Made by a program: the position numbers and the translations under genes
Part shown: positions 32,837-41,914 of the stretch, piece after piece
How positions within the stretch are numbered: the first letter of the stretch is position 1
How the letters are laid out: every line of letters begins with the position of its first letter
Notes under the pieces: model-generated
What the model was told of the DNA's origin: nothing
Seen by the model: only the letters and a program-made list of their open reading frames with translations
Database searches by the model: none
Source: Lysinibacillus_B sp036662795
GTDB taxonomy: Bacteria > Bacillota > Bacilli > Bacillales_A > Planococcaceae
Direction of reading: 5' to 3'
Assembly: GCF_036662795.1 (NCBI RefSeq)
Contig: NZ_JBAFWZ010000012.1
Location: 1-64,000, forward strand
DNA: 64,000 nt

Positions 32837-34267
32837 ATGAAGGAAACCCGGTTATGGATTAACGGACAATGGGAAAGTACAGAGAATACGTACGATCTAC
32901 AATCGCCTTTTTCAGGGGAAATCCTTGCAAAAGTAGCCAAGGCTAATAAGTCGGATGTGGAGCGGGCAATAATAGGTGCACATCAGGCTTTTCAAACATT
33001 TAAAGGGACAACAGCATACGATCGGGCAGAAATTTTATATAAAGTAGTAGATATTATGCGTGCTCGTAAACAGGAGCTTGCAGAGATACTAGCCCATGAG
33101 GCAGCAAAGCCGATTTCCGCTGGATTAATAGAGCTCGATCGAACAATTGCAACGTATCAATTTTCAGCAGAAGCTGCTAAGGGGTCGACGGGTGAGACGG
33201 TACCGATGGATGCTGCACCGGGTGTAACAGATCGGATTGGCTACACAAAACGTGTACCGCTAGGCGTAGTATCGGCAATAACACCATTTAATTTTCCGTT
33301 CAATTTAGTTGCACACAAACTTGGTCCGGCTTTTGCGGTTGGCAATAGTGTGGTGTTAAAGCCTGCAACACAAACACCACTGAGTGCATTAGCTATGGCA
33401 GAAATCTTTAAAGAAGCAGGCTTGCCAGCTGGTGTTCTGCAAATTGTAACAGGCTCAGGTAGTGAGCTAAGTGATATGCTTGTCACGCATCCACTCGTAA
33501 AAAAAGTAACGTTTACAGGAAGTGGTGCTGTCGGCTTAAAGCTAAAGGAAAAGGTCGGCCTACGTAAAATTACACTAGAGCTAGGCTCCAATGCAGCGCT
33601 TATTGTGGAGCCATCGACACCAATTGAAAAGATTGTTGCTCGCGCCGTTGGAGGTGCTTTTGGCTTTGCAGGACAGGTTTGTATTTCTCTTCAGCGTATT
33701 TATGTACAAAAATCGATTTATAATAAGTTCACAGCTGCTTTTGTTGAGCAAGCAAAAAAGCTCCAAATAGGAGATCCACTTCATCCTGCAACAGATGTAA
33801 GTGCTATGATTCATCCGAATGAGGTGGCACGTATAAAAGCATGGATTGAAGAAGCGAAAGCACAAGGCGCAGTTGTAGCTACGGGGGCTGAATTTACGGA
33901 TAGAACATGCTCACCTACTGTCATGACAAATGTTCGCGCGGATATGAAGGTTGTTTGTGAAGAAACATTTGCACCAATCGTTTCTATAATTCCGTATGAA
34001 ACACTAGATGAGGCAATCGAGCTCGTGAATGCATCGGAGCTAGGGCTGAACGCTGGAATTTATACAAATGTGTTAACAGATGCCATGAAGGCGGCGGAGT
34101 TAGTAGAAGCGGGAGCAATTGTTATTAACGATATCCCTACGTTCCGTACAGATAATATGCCTTATGGAGGCGTGAAAATGAGTGGTTATGGAAAAGAAGG
34201 TATTCAATACGCAATTGATGAAATGACCGATTTAAAATTTATTACGATTAAAACAATATTCTCATGA
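32837..34267 (+). CDS. aldehyde dehydrogenase family protein
   Basis: A 476-residue NAD(P)-dependent dehydrogenase. It has AITPFNFPFNLVAHKLGPAF, ITLELGSNAALIV with the general-base Glu, and FAGQVCISLQRIYV with the catalytic Cys. The FGFAGQVCIS form and short C-terminus resemble lactaldehyde/GapN-like or phosphonoacetaldehyde dehydrogenases rather than the AldB type. ATG at 32837 follows GGAGGT. The exact aldehyde cannot be named. Confidence 0.88.
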   Translation: MKETRLWINGQWESTENTYDLQSPFSGEILAKVAKANKSDVERAIIGAHQAFQTFKGTTAYDRAEILYKVVDIMRARKQELAEILAHEAAKPISAGLIELDRTIATYQFSAEAAKGSTGETVPMDAAPGVTDRIGYTKRVPLGVVSAITPFNFPFNLVAHKLGPAFAVGNSVVLKPATQTPLSALAMAEIFKEAGLPAGVLQIVTGSGSELSDMLVTHPLVKKVTFTGSGAVGLKLKEKVGLRKITLELGSNAALIVEPSTPIEKIVARAVGGAFGFAGQVCISLQRIYVQKSIYNKFTAAFVEQAKKLQIGDPLHPATDVSAMIHPNEVARIKAWIEEAKAQGAVVATGAEFTDRTCSPTVMTNVRADMKVVCEETFAPIVSIIPYETLDEAIELVNASELGLNAGIYTNVLTDAMKAAELVEAGAIVINDIPTFRTDNMPYGGVKMSGYGKEGIQYAIDEMTDLKFITIKTIFS

Positions 34268-34363
34268 AGTTTGCAATGGTTTTGCTTATTTCAGTGAAAG
34301 ATTTGAAATGAAGGTTTTTAAGGTGATACAGTAAATGTATCATCTTTTAGGGAGTGCTAAACA

Positions 34364-34840
34364 ATGGGGAATACCGTGCCAATGAGCTTTTCACGCACAC
34401 ACCAAACGCGATTAATTTTACCGTCTCAAACGAATCATCATAAATCCATCTTTGGTGGACAAGTGCTATGGTATATAGATGAAATTGCCGCATTAGCTGC
34501 GATGAAGCATTCGCAAGGAGAGGTAGTGACGGCCTCTATTGATTCAGTAGATTTTGTCTCATCAGCCTTTGCCGGAGATGTATTGGAGCTAGAGTCTATT
34601 GTAACGTGTACCGGCCGTACCTCAATGGAAGTATATGTTCGCGTCGTATGTCGGGATGTTAAAACAGGAACAGAGCGTTTAACAACGGAATCCTTTGTTA
34701 CAATGGTAGCTATTGATGAAAGTGGAAAACCTCGTGAGATTCCGGGGATTTATCCTGAAACAGATAGGGAACGTCGCCTTTTTGAAACAGGCCCAATGCG
34801 TCGTGAATATCGTAAAATGAAGCGAGAATTATCGCATTAA
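34364..34840 (+). CDS. acyl-CoA thioesterase (YkhA-like hotdog)
   Basis: A 158-residue single-hotdog thioesterase of the YkhA/YciA group: NHHKSIFGGQVLWYIDEIAALAAMKHS is the central helix with the catalytic Asp region, followed by TASIDSVDFVSSAFAGDVLEL and GRTSMEVYVRV. It hydrolyses acyl-CoA to free acid and CoA in the cytoplasm. TAGGGAG precedes the ATG. Confidence 0.9.
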   Translation: MGNTVPMSFSRTHQTRLILPSQTNHHKSIFGGQVLWYIDEIAALAAMKHSQGEVVTASIDSVDFVSSAFAGDVLELESIVTCTGRTSMEVYVRVVCRDVKTGTERLTTESFVTMVAIDESGKPREIPGIYPETDRERRLFETGPMRREYRKMKRELSH

Positions 34841-34847
34841 TTTTATA

Positions 34848-34892
34848 GGTCGTACAAGGCTATTCCTGCTGCCCTGTACGACCAGTTTTTTA
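34848..34892 (+). terminator. intrinsic terminator
   Basis: GGTCGTACA with TGTACGACC, then AGTTTTTTATT. It lies between convergent genes and overlaps the end of hemAT. Confidence 0.85.
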
Positions 34893-36203
34893 TTCTTTTG
34901 TTAATTCATCGACAACCTCTATTAAAGAATCTGAGGAGGATGAAACTTGTTTTGCCCCATGTGTTAATTCTGTAATTAAATTTGAAATGGTATCAATATC
35001 CTCCGAAGTGCTTATATATTGCTCCCGAATACCCGATACGGCCTCTGCAATGGAATTAAATGAAGAGGTTAGTTCTTGTTGCGTTTCAACGCTCACCTGT
35101 ACTTGTGAATCCACGCTGTTAACGGAGCTAGCCATCTGCGTAATATTACTTTCAGTTTCTTTAATCAGTAGGGAGACGTTGTGAACCGCATTTTTTGTTT
35201 CCTCCGCTAATTTGCGAACCTCATCTGCCACAACTGCAAATCCTTTTCCGTGTTCACCCGCACGTGCTGCTTCAATTGATGCATTCAAGGCAAGTAAATT
35301 TGTTTGATCTGCAATGCTTGTGACGAGTCCGACAATGTCGGATATTTTTTGGGATGAAACACTTAATTCAGACATCGACGATTCTAATTCATCCACACGA
35401 TCTAGGATGGCTCTCATTAGTTGAGTTTGTTTACCTAGATGCTCCTTACCAACATTCGATTTACTTTCAGTTTCAGCAACAAAGTCAAGCCCCTGGTGTG
35501 TGGCTGCAGCAATCTCATCTGTTTGTAAGGCAATTGCTTGGAGAGATGCCGTTGTTTCAGCACTAATTGCATTAAGCTCATGTGCTGTGCCTTGGATGGT
35601 ATTGACTAAAGTGTGTTTGACATTTTCGGCCTGTATGCGAATACGCTCCTCCTCATTTTCATATGCCTCGATAACTAATTGCTGTTCGAGGTTAATGATT
35701 TTAGAAAAAGCATTTATCGCTAAAGTGGCATCCTTAGTAGATAGCTTAAGTTCATTGACAAAGTTAATAAACGTCGTCATCAGCGATTGAAACGACGCTA
35801 AATACCATTTAGAGCGAAGTCCGATGCGAACGTGTGCATGGGCAATAGCTTTACGTTCTTCAATATATGCACGATCAATTGTACAGTTAAATATATCTTG
35901 AAGGTGCTTGTTCAATGTAATCTTTAACTTATCGATACGTGAAGTTCTTTGAATAATGGCCATTAAGTTATTACATTGACTAATCGCCTCGTAAAATTGA
36001 TCAACCATCTTGGGAATGGTGTCTTTGGTTAATGGCTGTAATTGTTTAAGAATAGCTAAATCAGTAGCTGTAAGATGTAATAATTGAATTTGCTTGGTTA
36101 CTTCAGGATCGGTAACATCTAGCTTAACTTGTTGGATGTATTTTTCTGTTTCAAAAAAGCTGCCGTTTGTCGTTGTGCTTGATTTAGTAAACCAGTTAAT
36201 CAT
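34890..36203 (-). CDS. hemAT: HemAT-type globin-coupled chemotaxis transducer
   Basis: About 437 residues, cytoplasmic. The N-terminal globin domain (about 20-175) follows Bacillus HemAT, with LAILKQLQPLTKDTIPKMVDQFY, LNKHLQDIFNCTIDRAYIEERKAIAHAHVRIGLRSKWY, where the His before VRIGL is the expected haem ligand. The C-terminal signalling domain holds the conserved hairpin IADQTNLLALNASIEAARAGEHGKGFAVVADEVRKLAEE. There are no membrane helices, as in HemAT. It senses O2 and signals to CheA. ATG at 36203 has GGAG 6 nt upstream; ATG at 36215 is the alternative. Confidence 0.93.
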   Translation of the reverse strand: MINWFTKSSTTTNGSFFETEKYIQQVKLDVTDPEVTKQIQLLHLTATDLAILKQLQPLTKDTIPKMVDQFYEAISQCNNLMAIIQRTSRIDKLKITLNKHLQDIFNCTIDRAYIEERKAIAHAHVRIGLRSKWYLASFQSLMTTFINFVNELKLSTKDATLAINAFSKIINLEQQLVIEAYENEEERIRIQAENVKHTLVNTIQGTAHELNAISAETTASLQAIALQTDEIAAATHQGLDFVAETESKSNVGKEHLGKQTQLMRAILDRVDELESSMSELSVSSQKISDIVGLVTSIADQTNLLALNASIEAARAGEHGKGFAVVADEVRKLAEETKNAVHNVSLLIKETESNITQMASSVNSVDSQVQVSVETQQELTSSFNSIAEAVSGIREQYISTSEDIDTISNLITELTHGAKQVSSSSDSLIEVVDELTKE

Positions 36204-36415
36204 TGCATTCTCCATTTCTTCTATACAAATATAAATACCTACTACCTATTTTATAGTTTTCTATGCAATTATGGACCTATTTTGTAGAAAATTTGTAATT
36301 TCCCTTTTGATATTTTGTCATAAATAACACAGATATGCTACTATTTGTTTTTTATTTATATAATCGGTAAAATGAAAGTGGTTTGACTATTATTTCAAAG
36401 CAAAGGGAGTTAACG

Positions 36416-36631
36416 ATGAAGTTTTATAAAAAGCGTTTAAAATATGTGATTCCTTTAACAATTGTGGTAGCTGTAACATCTACAATGATGTTATTTAATC
36501 GATTTCCTGATGTACCTTCACTACATAAGTTTTTAATTCTAGTGAGTGCAACCATTTTCACAGCGATTATTTCGTATTTTCTATTCCCTCAGCCTGATGA
36601 GGATCGACCAGAAGATCGTGGTCCATACTAG
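36416..36631 (+). CDS. small two-helix membrane protein
   Basis: A 71-residue protein with two membrane helices (about 8-27 and 39-57) and a charged tail, QPDEDRPEDRGPY. There is no family assignment. ATG at 36416 has AGGGAG 6 nt upstream, which supports translation. Confidence 0.6.
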   Translation: MKFYKKRLKYVIPLTIVVAVTSTMMLFNRFPDVPSLHKFLILVSATIFTAIISYFLFPQPDEDRPEDRGPY

Positions 36632-36722
36632 TCACCAGACAATGGTGGCTTTTATTTTGAAACTTTTTCATAAGCTAACCGTATATGTACTATAAATAAA
36701 TTAATAAAAAGGATTGATATAA

Positions 36723-37028
36723 ATGGAATCTAAATGGTTGAAGGTAATCCTGCATGCAAGTGCTTTTTTTGCTCCTTTGTTAGTGCCACTATTTATTTTC
36801 TTAATCTCTACAGAAGAAGAAGTAAAGAGGTTATCTATCCAAGCCCTGTTATTCCAAGGAGTTATGTGGTTGTTAGTCGCGATTTCGGCGGCATTAATCA
36901 TTGTGCTAATTGGCATTCCATTTTTAATGATTTTCTCCATCATGGGTATTGTTGTTCCTATCATCGGTATTATTAAAGCAATTAATGAAACACCTTGGAA
37001 CTACCCAATTGTAGGACGATGGGTATAA
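36723..37028 (+). CDS. DUF4870-like membrane protein
   Basis: A 101-residue membrane protein with an N-terminal helix, a central pair of helices and a short tail NETPWNYPIVGRWV. The pattern SIQALLFQGVMWLL...GIPFLMIFSIMGIVVPIIGIIKA fits the DUF4870 family. The function is unknown. Confidence 0.78.
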   Translation: MESKWLKVILHASAFFAPLLVPLFIFLISTEEEVKRLSIQALLFQGVMWLLVAISAALIIVLIGIPFLMIFSIMGIVVPIIGIIKAINETPWNYPIVGRWV

Positions 37029-37036
37029 TTTTTGTA

Positions 37037-37073
37037 AAATCGGTAAAATCTTAAAAGAGATTTTGCCGATTTT
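37037..37073 (+). terminator. intrinsic terminator
   Basis: AAATCGG-AAAATC pairs with GATTTT-CCGATTT and is followed by a T-run. Confidence 0.85.
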
Positions 37074-37111
37074 TTTATTTCCTTTCTTAATAAAGTATAT
37101 GGGCTTTTTAA

Positions 37112-37160
37112 TTGCTTTTCGTTTTTTTCGTTCTGTATAATATAGTCAAAGATAGTCAAA
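37112..37160 (+). promoter_or_regulatory. ctsR operon promoter and CtsR operator
   Basis: TTGCTT at 37112-37117, 18 bp, TATAAT at 37136-37141, immediately followed by AGTCAAAGATAGTCAAA at 37144-37160. This is a perfect match to the CtsR heptad direct repeat (AGTCAAA-N3-AGTCAAA). It lies over the transcription start, so the operon is autorepressed and induced by heat and protein stress. Confidence 0.93.
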
Positions 37161-37190
37161 GTCAGTAGTTGAACTGGGGTGAGGTATAAA

Positions 37191-37670
37191 TTGAGAAATA
37201 TCTCTGACATCATTGAAGGTTATTTAAAACAAATTATCGAATTACAAGGGCAAGGGCATATTGAAATTAAACGAAGCGAGCTGGCGGATAAATTTCAATG
37301 TGTACCATCACAAATAAATTATGTTATTAATACTAGATTTACAGCAGAGCGTGGCTACTTAGTTGAAAGTAAGCGCGGCGGTGGGGGATATATCCGCATT
37401 TTGAGGGTTGAGATGCATTCACAGCAGGCTTTGTTTGATGAAATGCTAAATCAAATTAGAGTGAGCATTCCACAAACGACAGCAGAGCATATCGTCTATC
37501 GGTTAATTGATGAGGAAATCATCACGAAAAGGGAGGCGAAGCTAATGCTAGCAGCCATTGATCGTTCGACGCTTCAACTCCCCTTGCCAGTAAGAGACGA
37601 GCTGCGGGCACTTATACTAAAAGCGATGCTACTTACATTAAAGTTTGAAAAAAGGGGTGAGCAGCCATGA
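37191..37670 (+). CDS. ctsR: transcriptional repressor CtsR
   Basis: A 159-residue repressor of class III heat-shock genes. The N-terminal winged helix (NISDIIEGYLKQI...KFQCVPSQINYVINTRF) and the glycine-rich wing ESKRGGGGYIRI that contacts DNA and senses heat are intact. The start is TTG at 37191: it follows GAGGT by 5 nt and yields an N-terminus (RNISDI) aligned with Bacillus CtsR. The stop overlaps mcsA by ATGA. It represses its own operon through the box at 37144-37160. Confidence 0.95.
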   Translation: MRNISDIIEGYLKQIIELQGQGHIEIKRSELADKFQCVPSQINYVINTRFTAERGYLVESKRGGGGYIRILRVEMHSQQALFDEMLNQIRVSIPQTTAEHIVYRLIDEEIITKREAKLMLAAIDRSTLQLPLPVRDELRALILKAMLLTLKFEKRGEQP

Positions 37671-38212
37671 TTTGTGAGCATTGCAAGCAAAGACATGCAA
37701 CAGTGACCGTTACACAAATACAAAATGGTACTAAACTAGAACGCCATTATTGTGAGGAGTGTGCATCACAATTTCACCCATTCCATTTTGATTTACAGGA
37801 GGAGCCAGTCTCTATCCATCAGCTCATGTCTAACTGGTTCGGTATGCCAGCATGGAAAAATAAATCGCAGGAGGAAGTACAGCAGACGAAAAAAAAGAAT
37901 GCATGCCCGTCCTGTGGATTTACATTTAGGCAATTTCTTAAGGTTGGTAAATTTGGCTGTGCCATATGTTACGACACATTTAGGGAGCAGCTACCGCCTG
38001 TCTTAAAGCGCCTTCAAGCAGATGTGAAGCATGTTGGGAACGAACAAGTTGAAGTAAAGCAAATAGCACAATTGCAGCAGATAATTGATCAAATACGCCA
38101 GCAAATGCAGCGAGCGGTTGCAGAGGAGCGCTTTGAGGAAGCAGCAAAGCTTCGCGATGAAGTGCGTTCAATCGAGCGTAAGCTAAATGTTGGAGGTGTA
38201 GATGCACCATGA
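37667..38212 (+). CDS. mcsA: McsA, zinc-binding activator of McsB
   Basis: A 181-residue protein with four Cys pairs in two zinc sites (CEHCKQRHA, YCEECA, CPSCGF, CAICYDTF) and a C-terminal UVR motif (AEERFEEAAKLRDEVRSIE). It activates the arginine kinase McsB and links to ClpC. It overlaps ctsR and mcsB by 4 nt on each side, so the three are coupled. Confidence 0.94.
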   Translation: MICEHCKQRHATVTVTQIQNGTKLERHYCEECASQFHPFHFDLQEEPVSIHQLMSNWFGMPAWKNKSQEEVQQTKKKNACPSCGFTFRQFLKVGKFGCAICYDTFREQLPPVLKRLQADVKHVGNEQVEVKQIAQLQQIIDQIRQQMQRAVAEERFEEAAKLRDEVRSIERKLNVGGVDAP

Positions 38213-39318
38213 ATATCGAACACTTTTTGAAAAATACGACGCCATCTTGGATTGAAGCATCGGGAGAAAATGCAGATATAGTAATGAGTACGAGGATCCG
38301 ATTTGCTCGTAACTTAAATGGAATCCTCTTCCCTATTAGTTTTTCTGAAGAAGATGCAAAGCAAGTGGATGAGGCAGTCATGAAAGTGTTACTAAGTATT
38401 GACAATAACGATACTCATTTCTCTTATTTTTCAATGAAAGAAATGTCGGCTCTCCAGCGTCAAGTCTTAGTTGAAAAGCATTTAATTAGTCCAAACTTAG
38501 CGAAGCACGAAAAAACCGCGTCTGTGTTTTTAACAGAGAATGAGGCAATTAGTGTAATGGTTAATGAGGAGGATCATATTCGAATACAATGCTTATCACC
38601 CGGTACGAGGTTAATTGAAACGTATGAAAAAGCAAAACGGGTAGATCGTTACTTATCAAAGCAGTTAGCGTATGCATATGATGAACAGTTCGGATATTTA
38701 ACAAGCTGTCCTACCAATGTTGGAACTGGTTTGCGCGCTTCCGTTATGATGCACCTGCCAGCACTGACAATGTCTAAGCAAATGAATGTATTAATTCAAA
38801 TGATGGCTAGGTTAGGAATGGTTGTACGAGGGTTTTACGGTGAGGGTAGTGAGAATCTAGGGAATATCTATCAAATCTCAAACCAAATCACACTAGGAAA
38901 ATCAGAACGAGAAATTTTAGATGAGCTACAAACCGTCGTAGAGCAAATTATTCAAAAGGAACGAAAAGCTCGTCAGCAATTATTTGCTCGTGCTCCAGTT
39001 ACACTTGAGGATAGATTATATCGTTCGCTAGGAACATTGCTGTATGCACGGGTGTTATCGAGTGAGGAGGCAGCCACATGCTTATCGAATGTTCGATTAG
39101 CAGTGGACCTGGAAATTATTCAACATCTATCGATAGCTCAGCTTAATGAATGTATGTTACTTTTACAGCCAGGCTTTATACAGCAATATGCAAATACAGA
39201 ATTACGGCCGGAAGAACGTGATATCTTCCGCGCAAAATTATTACAAGAGAAATTGAGAATGCAAAATCGAAATGAACCTATGACAAGGGAAAAGGGAGAG
39301 GATTCTTATGATGTTTAA
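38209..39318 (+). CDS. mcsB: protein-arginine kinase McsB
   Basis: A 369-residue phosphagen-kinase-fold enzyme that phosphorylates arginines and marks proteins for ClpCP. The ATP site is built by STRIRFARNL near residue 25 and by the VMVNEEDHIRIQCLSPG segment, with the catalytic loop SCPTNVGTGLRASVMMHLPAL (Cys near residue 167). Length and order are normal. Its stop overlaps the start of clpC by 11 nt. Confidence 0.95.
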   Translation: MNIEHFLKNTTPSWIEASGENADIVMSTRIRFARNLNGILFPISFSEEDAKQVDEAVMKVLLSIDNNDTHFSYFSMKEMSALQRQVLVEKHLISPNLAKHEKTASVFLTENEAISVMVNEEDHIRIQCLSPGTRLIETYEKAKRVDRYLSKQLAYAYDEQFGYLTSCPTNVGTGLRASVMMHLPALTMSKQMNVLIQMMARLGMVVRGFYGEGSENLGNIYQISNQITLGKSEREILDELQTVVEQIIQKERKARQQLFARAPVTLEDRLYRSLGTLLYARVLSSEEAATCLSNVRLAVDLEIIQHLSIAQLNECMLLLQPGFIQQYANTELRPEERDIFRAKLLQEKLRMQNRNEPMTREKGEDSYDV

Positions 39319-41749
39319 TCGATTCACTCAGCGTGCACAAAAGGTTTTACAATTAGCTCAAGAGGAAGCGATTCGTTGGAAGCACGAGTCAATAGGTACA
39401 GAGCATATTTTATTAGGGCTAATTCGCGAGGGTGGCGGTATCGCAGCGAAGGCTTTGGAGGCTATTGACATTAGCCCGCAAATGATTGAATCAGGAATTG
39501 AAGAGCTTGTTGGCAAAGGGAAGGAAAATGTAGGGCCGATCGTGCACTATACGCCACGTGCGAAAAAGGTGATTGAGCTTTCAGTAGATGAATCTCGTAA
39601 GCTAGGCCATTCTTATATCGGCACAGAGCACATTTTACTGGCACTTATTCGTGAAGGCGAAGGGGTTGCAGCCCGCGTATTAGCGAATACAGGTGTTAGC
39701 TTAAATAAGGCGCGTCAGCAAGTGCTGTTACTGTTAGGGAATAACGATGCGAATGCAGCAGGGGCGCAACAAAGCCAAGCAGTCAATACACCTACGTTAG
39801 ATAGCCTAGCCCGCGATTTAACAGCTGTTGCCCGTGAAGGCTCATTAGATCCTGTTATTGGCCGTTCAAAGGAAATTATGCGTGTAGTTGAAGTGCTATC
39901 ACGCCGTACGAAAAACAATCCGGTATTAATCGGGGAGCCTGGTGTTGGTAAAACGGCAATCGCAGAAGGCCTAGCTCAGCAAATTGTTAATAATGAGGTA
40001 CCTGAAATTTTACGTGATAAGCGCGTTATGACATTGGATATGGGGACGGTAGTTGCCGGAACGAAATATCGTGGTGAATTTGAGGATCGTCTGAAAAAAG
40101 TGATGGATGAGATTCGTCAAGCAGGCAATATTATTTTATTCATTGATGAGCTTCATACATTAATCGGTGCAGGTGGAGCGGAAGGTGCTATTGATGCATC
40201 CAATATTTTGAAGCCGTCACTAGCCCGCGGTGAGTTGCAGTGTATCGGTGCCACAACATTAGATGAGTACCGCAAATACATCGAGAAAGATGCGGCATTA
40301 GAGCGTCGCTTCCAACCAATTCAAGTGGATGAGCCAACAATTGATGAAACGATTCAAATTATGAAGGGCTTACGAGATCGTTATGAGGCACATCATCGTG
40401 TGAAAATTACGGATGCGGCACTAGATGCAGCGGCCAAATTATCAGACCGTTATATTTCGGATCGTTTCTTACCAGATAAAGCGATAGATTTAATGGATGA
40501 AGCTGGCTCAAAAGTTCGCTTGCGTTCATTCACAGTTCCGCCAAATCTAAAAGAGCTTGAAAATAAATTAGAAAATGTTCGCTCTGATAAAAATGGCGCG
40601 GTACAAAGCCAAGAATTTGAAAAAGCGGCGGCACTTCGGGATACAGAACAAAAGATTAAAGAAGAGCTAGAGCAGACGAAAAAAGAGTGGAAAGAAAAGC
40701 AAGGGAAGGAAGAATCGGAAGTTACAGTTGAGGATATTGCAGCGGTTGTATCGATGTGGACGGGAATCCCTGTATCTAAAATTGCACAAGAGGAATCAGC
40801 GAAGCTGTTAAATCTTGAGGATGAGCTGCATAAACGGGTTGTAGGTCAAAGTGAAGCGGTAGAAGCCATTTCCCGTGCAATACGTCGAGCTCGCGCTGGG
40901 TTAAAGGACCCTAAACGTCCAATAGGTTCATTCATCTTCCTAGGGCCAACCGGTGTAGGTAAAACAGAGCTTGCTCGTGCGCTTGCAGAAGTGATGTTTG
41001 GTGATGAGGATGCAATGATTCGAATTGATATGTCTGAGTATATGGAGAAGCACTCAACATCTCGTTTAGTCGGGGCTCCTCCAGGCTATGTAGGGTTTGA
41101 TGAAGGTGGCCAATTAACAGAAAAAGTACGTCGCAAACCGTATTCTGTTGTCTTACTAGACGAGATTGAAAAGGCACACCCAGATGTATTCAACATTTTA
41201 CTACAAGTATTAGATGATGGCCGCCTGACAGATTCCAAGGGGCGCGTTGTGGACTTCCGTAATACCGTTGTCATTATGACCTCTAACGTAGGGGTAGACG
41301 CGTTGAAATTCAAGAAAAATGTTGGCTTCAACTTAGGTGATCCTGATTCGAAATATAAAGATATGAAGAGCACAATGCTAGAAGAGCTGAAAAAAGCCTT
41401 CCGCCCAGAGTTTTTAAACCGTATCGATGAGATGATTGTGTTCCATTCTTTAGAAAAAGAGCAATTGAAAGAAATTGTGTCATTCATGGCAAATGCTTTA
41501 ACAAAACGTCTAAAGGAGCAAGATATCGAGCTAGAGCTTACAGATGCAGCGCTTGAGAAAATTGCTGAGGAAGGATACGATCCGCAATATGGTGCGCGCC
41601 CGATCCGTCGTGCATTACAAAAGCATGTAGAAGATCGTTTATCAGAAGAGCTATTAAAAGGGAACGTTCTAACAGGTCAAGTCGTAATCTTTGATTATGT
41701 TGACGGTGATTTTAAAATTCGTGGAAAAGAAAAAGCTGTAGAGGCGTAA
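39308..41749 (+). CDS. clpC: ATP-dependent Clp protease ATPase subunit ClpC
   Basis: An 813-residue HSP100 unfoldase. It contains two N-terminal repeats (TQRAQKVLQLAQEEA and TPRAKKVIELSVDE), the first AAA+ with Walker A GEPGVGKTA, the UVR-containing middle domain (SQEFEKAAALRDTEQKIK) to which McsA/MecA bind, and the second AAA+ with GPTGVGKTELARALAE. It acts with ClpP and recognises phosphoarginine. It is the last gene of the CtsR operon; a terminator follows. Confidence 0.97.
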   Translation: MMFNRFTQRAQKVLQLAQEEAIRWKHESIGTEHILLGLIREGGGIAAKALEAIDISPQMIESGIEELVGKGKENVGPIVHYTPRAKKVIELSVDESRKLGHSYIGTEHILLALIREGEGVAARVLANTGVSLNKARQQVLLLLGNNDANAAGAQQSQAVNTPTLDSLARDLTAVAREGSLDPVIGRSKEIMRVVEVLSRRTKNNPVLIGEPGVGKTAIAEGLAQQIVNNEVPEILRDKRVMTLDMGTVVAGTKYRGEFEDRLKKVMDEIRQAGNIILFIDELHTLIGAGGAEGAIDASNILKPSLARGELQCIGATTLDEYRKYIEKDAALERRFQPIQVDEPTIDETIQIMKGLRDRYEAHHRVKITDAALDAAAKLSDRYISDRFLPDKAIDLMDEAGSKVRLRSFTVPPNLKELENKLENVRSDKNGAVQSQEFEKAAALRDTEQKIKEELEQTKKEWKEKQGKEESEVTVEDIAAVVSMWTGIPVSKIAQEESAKLLNLEDELHKRVVGQSEAVEAISRAIRRARAGLKDPKRPIGSFIFLGPTGVGKTELARALAEVMFGDEDAMIRIDMSEYMEKHSTSRLVGAPPGYVGFDEGGQLTEKVRRKPYSVVLLDEIEKAHPDVFNILLQVLDDGRLTDSKGRVVDFRNTVVIMTSNVGVDALKFKKNVGFNLGDPDSKYKDMKSTMLEELKKAFRPEFLNRIDEMIVFHSLEKEQLKEIVSFMANALTKRLKEQDIELELTDAALEKIAEEGYDPQYGARPIRRALQKHVEDRLSEELLKGNVLTGQVVIFDYVDGDFKIRGKEKAVEA

Positions 41750-41762
41750 TCGTTTAGCATGC

Positions 41763-41815
41763 AAAAGCCTTCCGTAAAGTGAGTGAATTACTCGTTTTTC
41801 GGACGGCTTTTCTTT
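41763..41815 (+). terminator. intrinsic terminator after clpC
   Basis: AAAAGCC-TTCCG pairs with CGGA-GGCTTTT, followed by CTTTATT. Confidence 0.75.
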
Positions 41816-41914
41816 ATTGAGGAACAATATATTTAGGTTTGCTAGGTGGAAATCGACTCATATAAAGCGCCCCTTCATTTTGATATAATAGAAATAAAAC
41901 CCTAGGAGGCTTTC

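Noticed and set aside
36734..36976. 80-codon frame overlapping the DUF4870-like gene
   Set aside because: The overlapping frame at 36723 has proper membrane helices and family motifs; this one is its +2 shadow.
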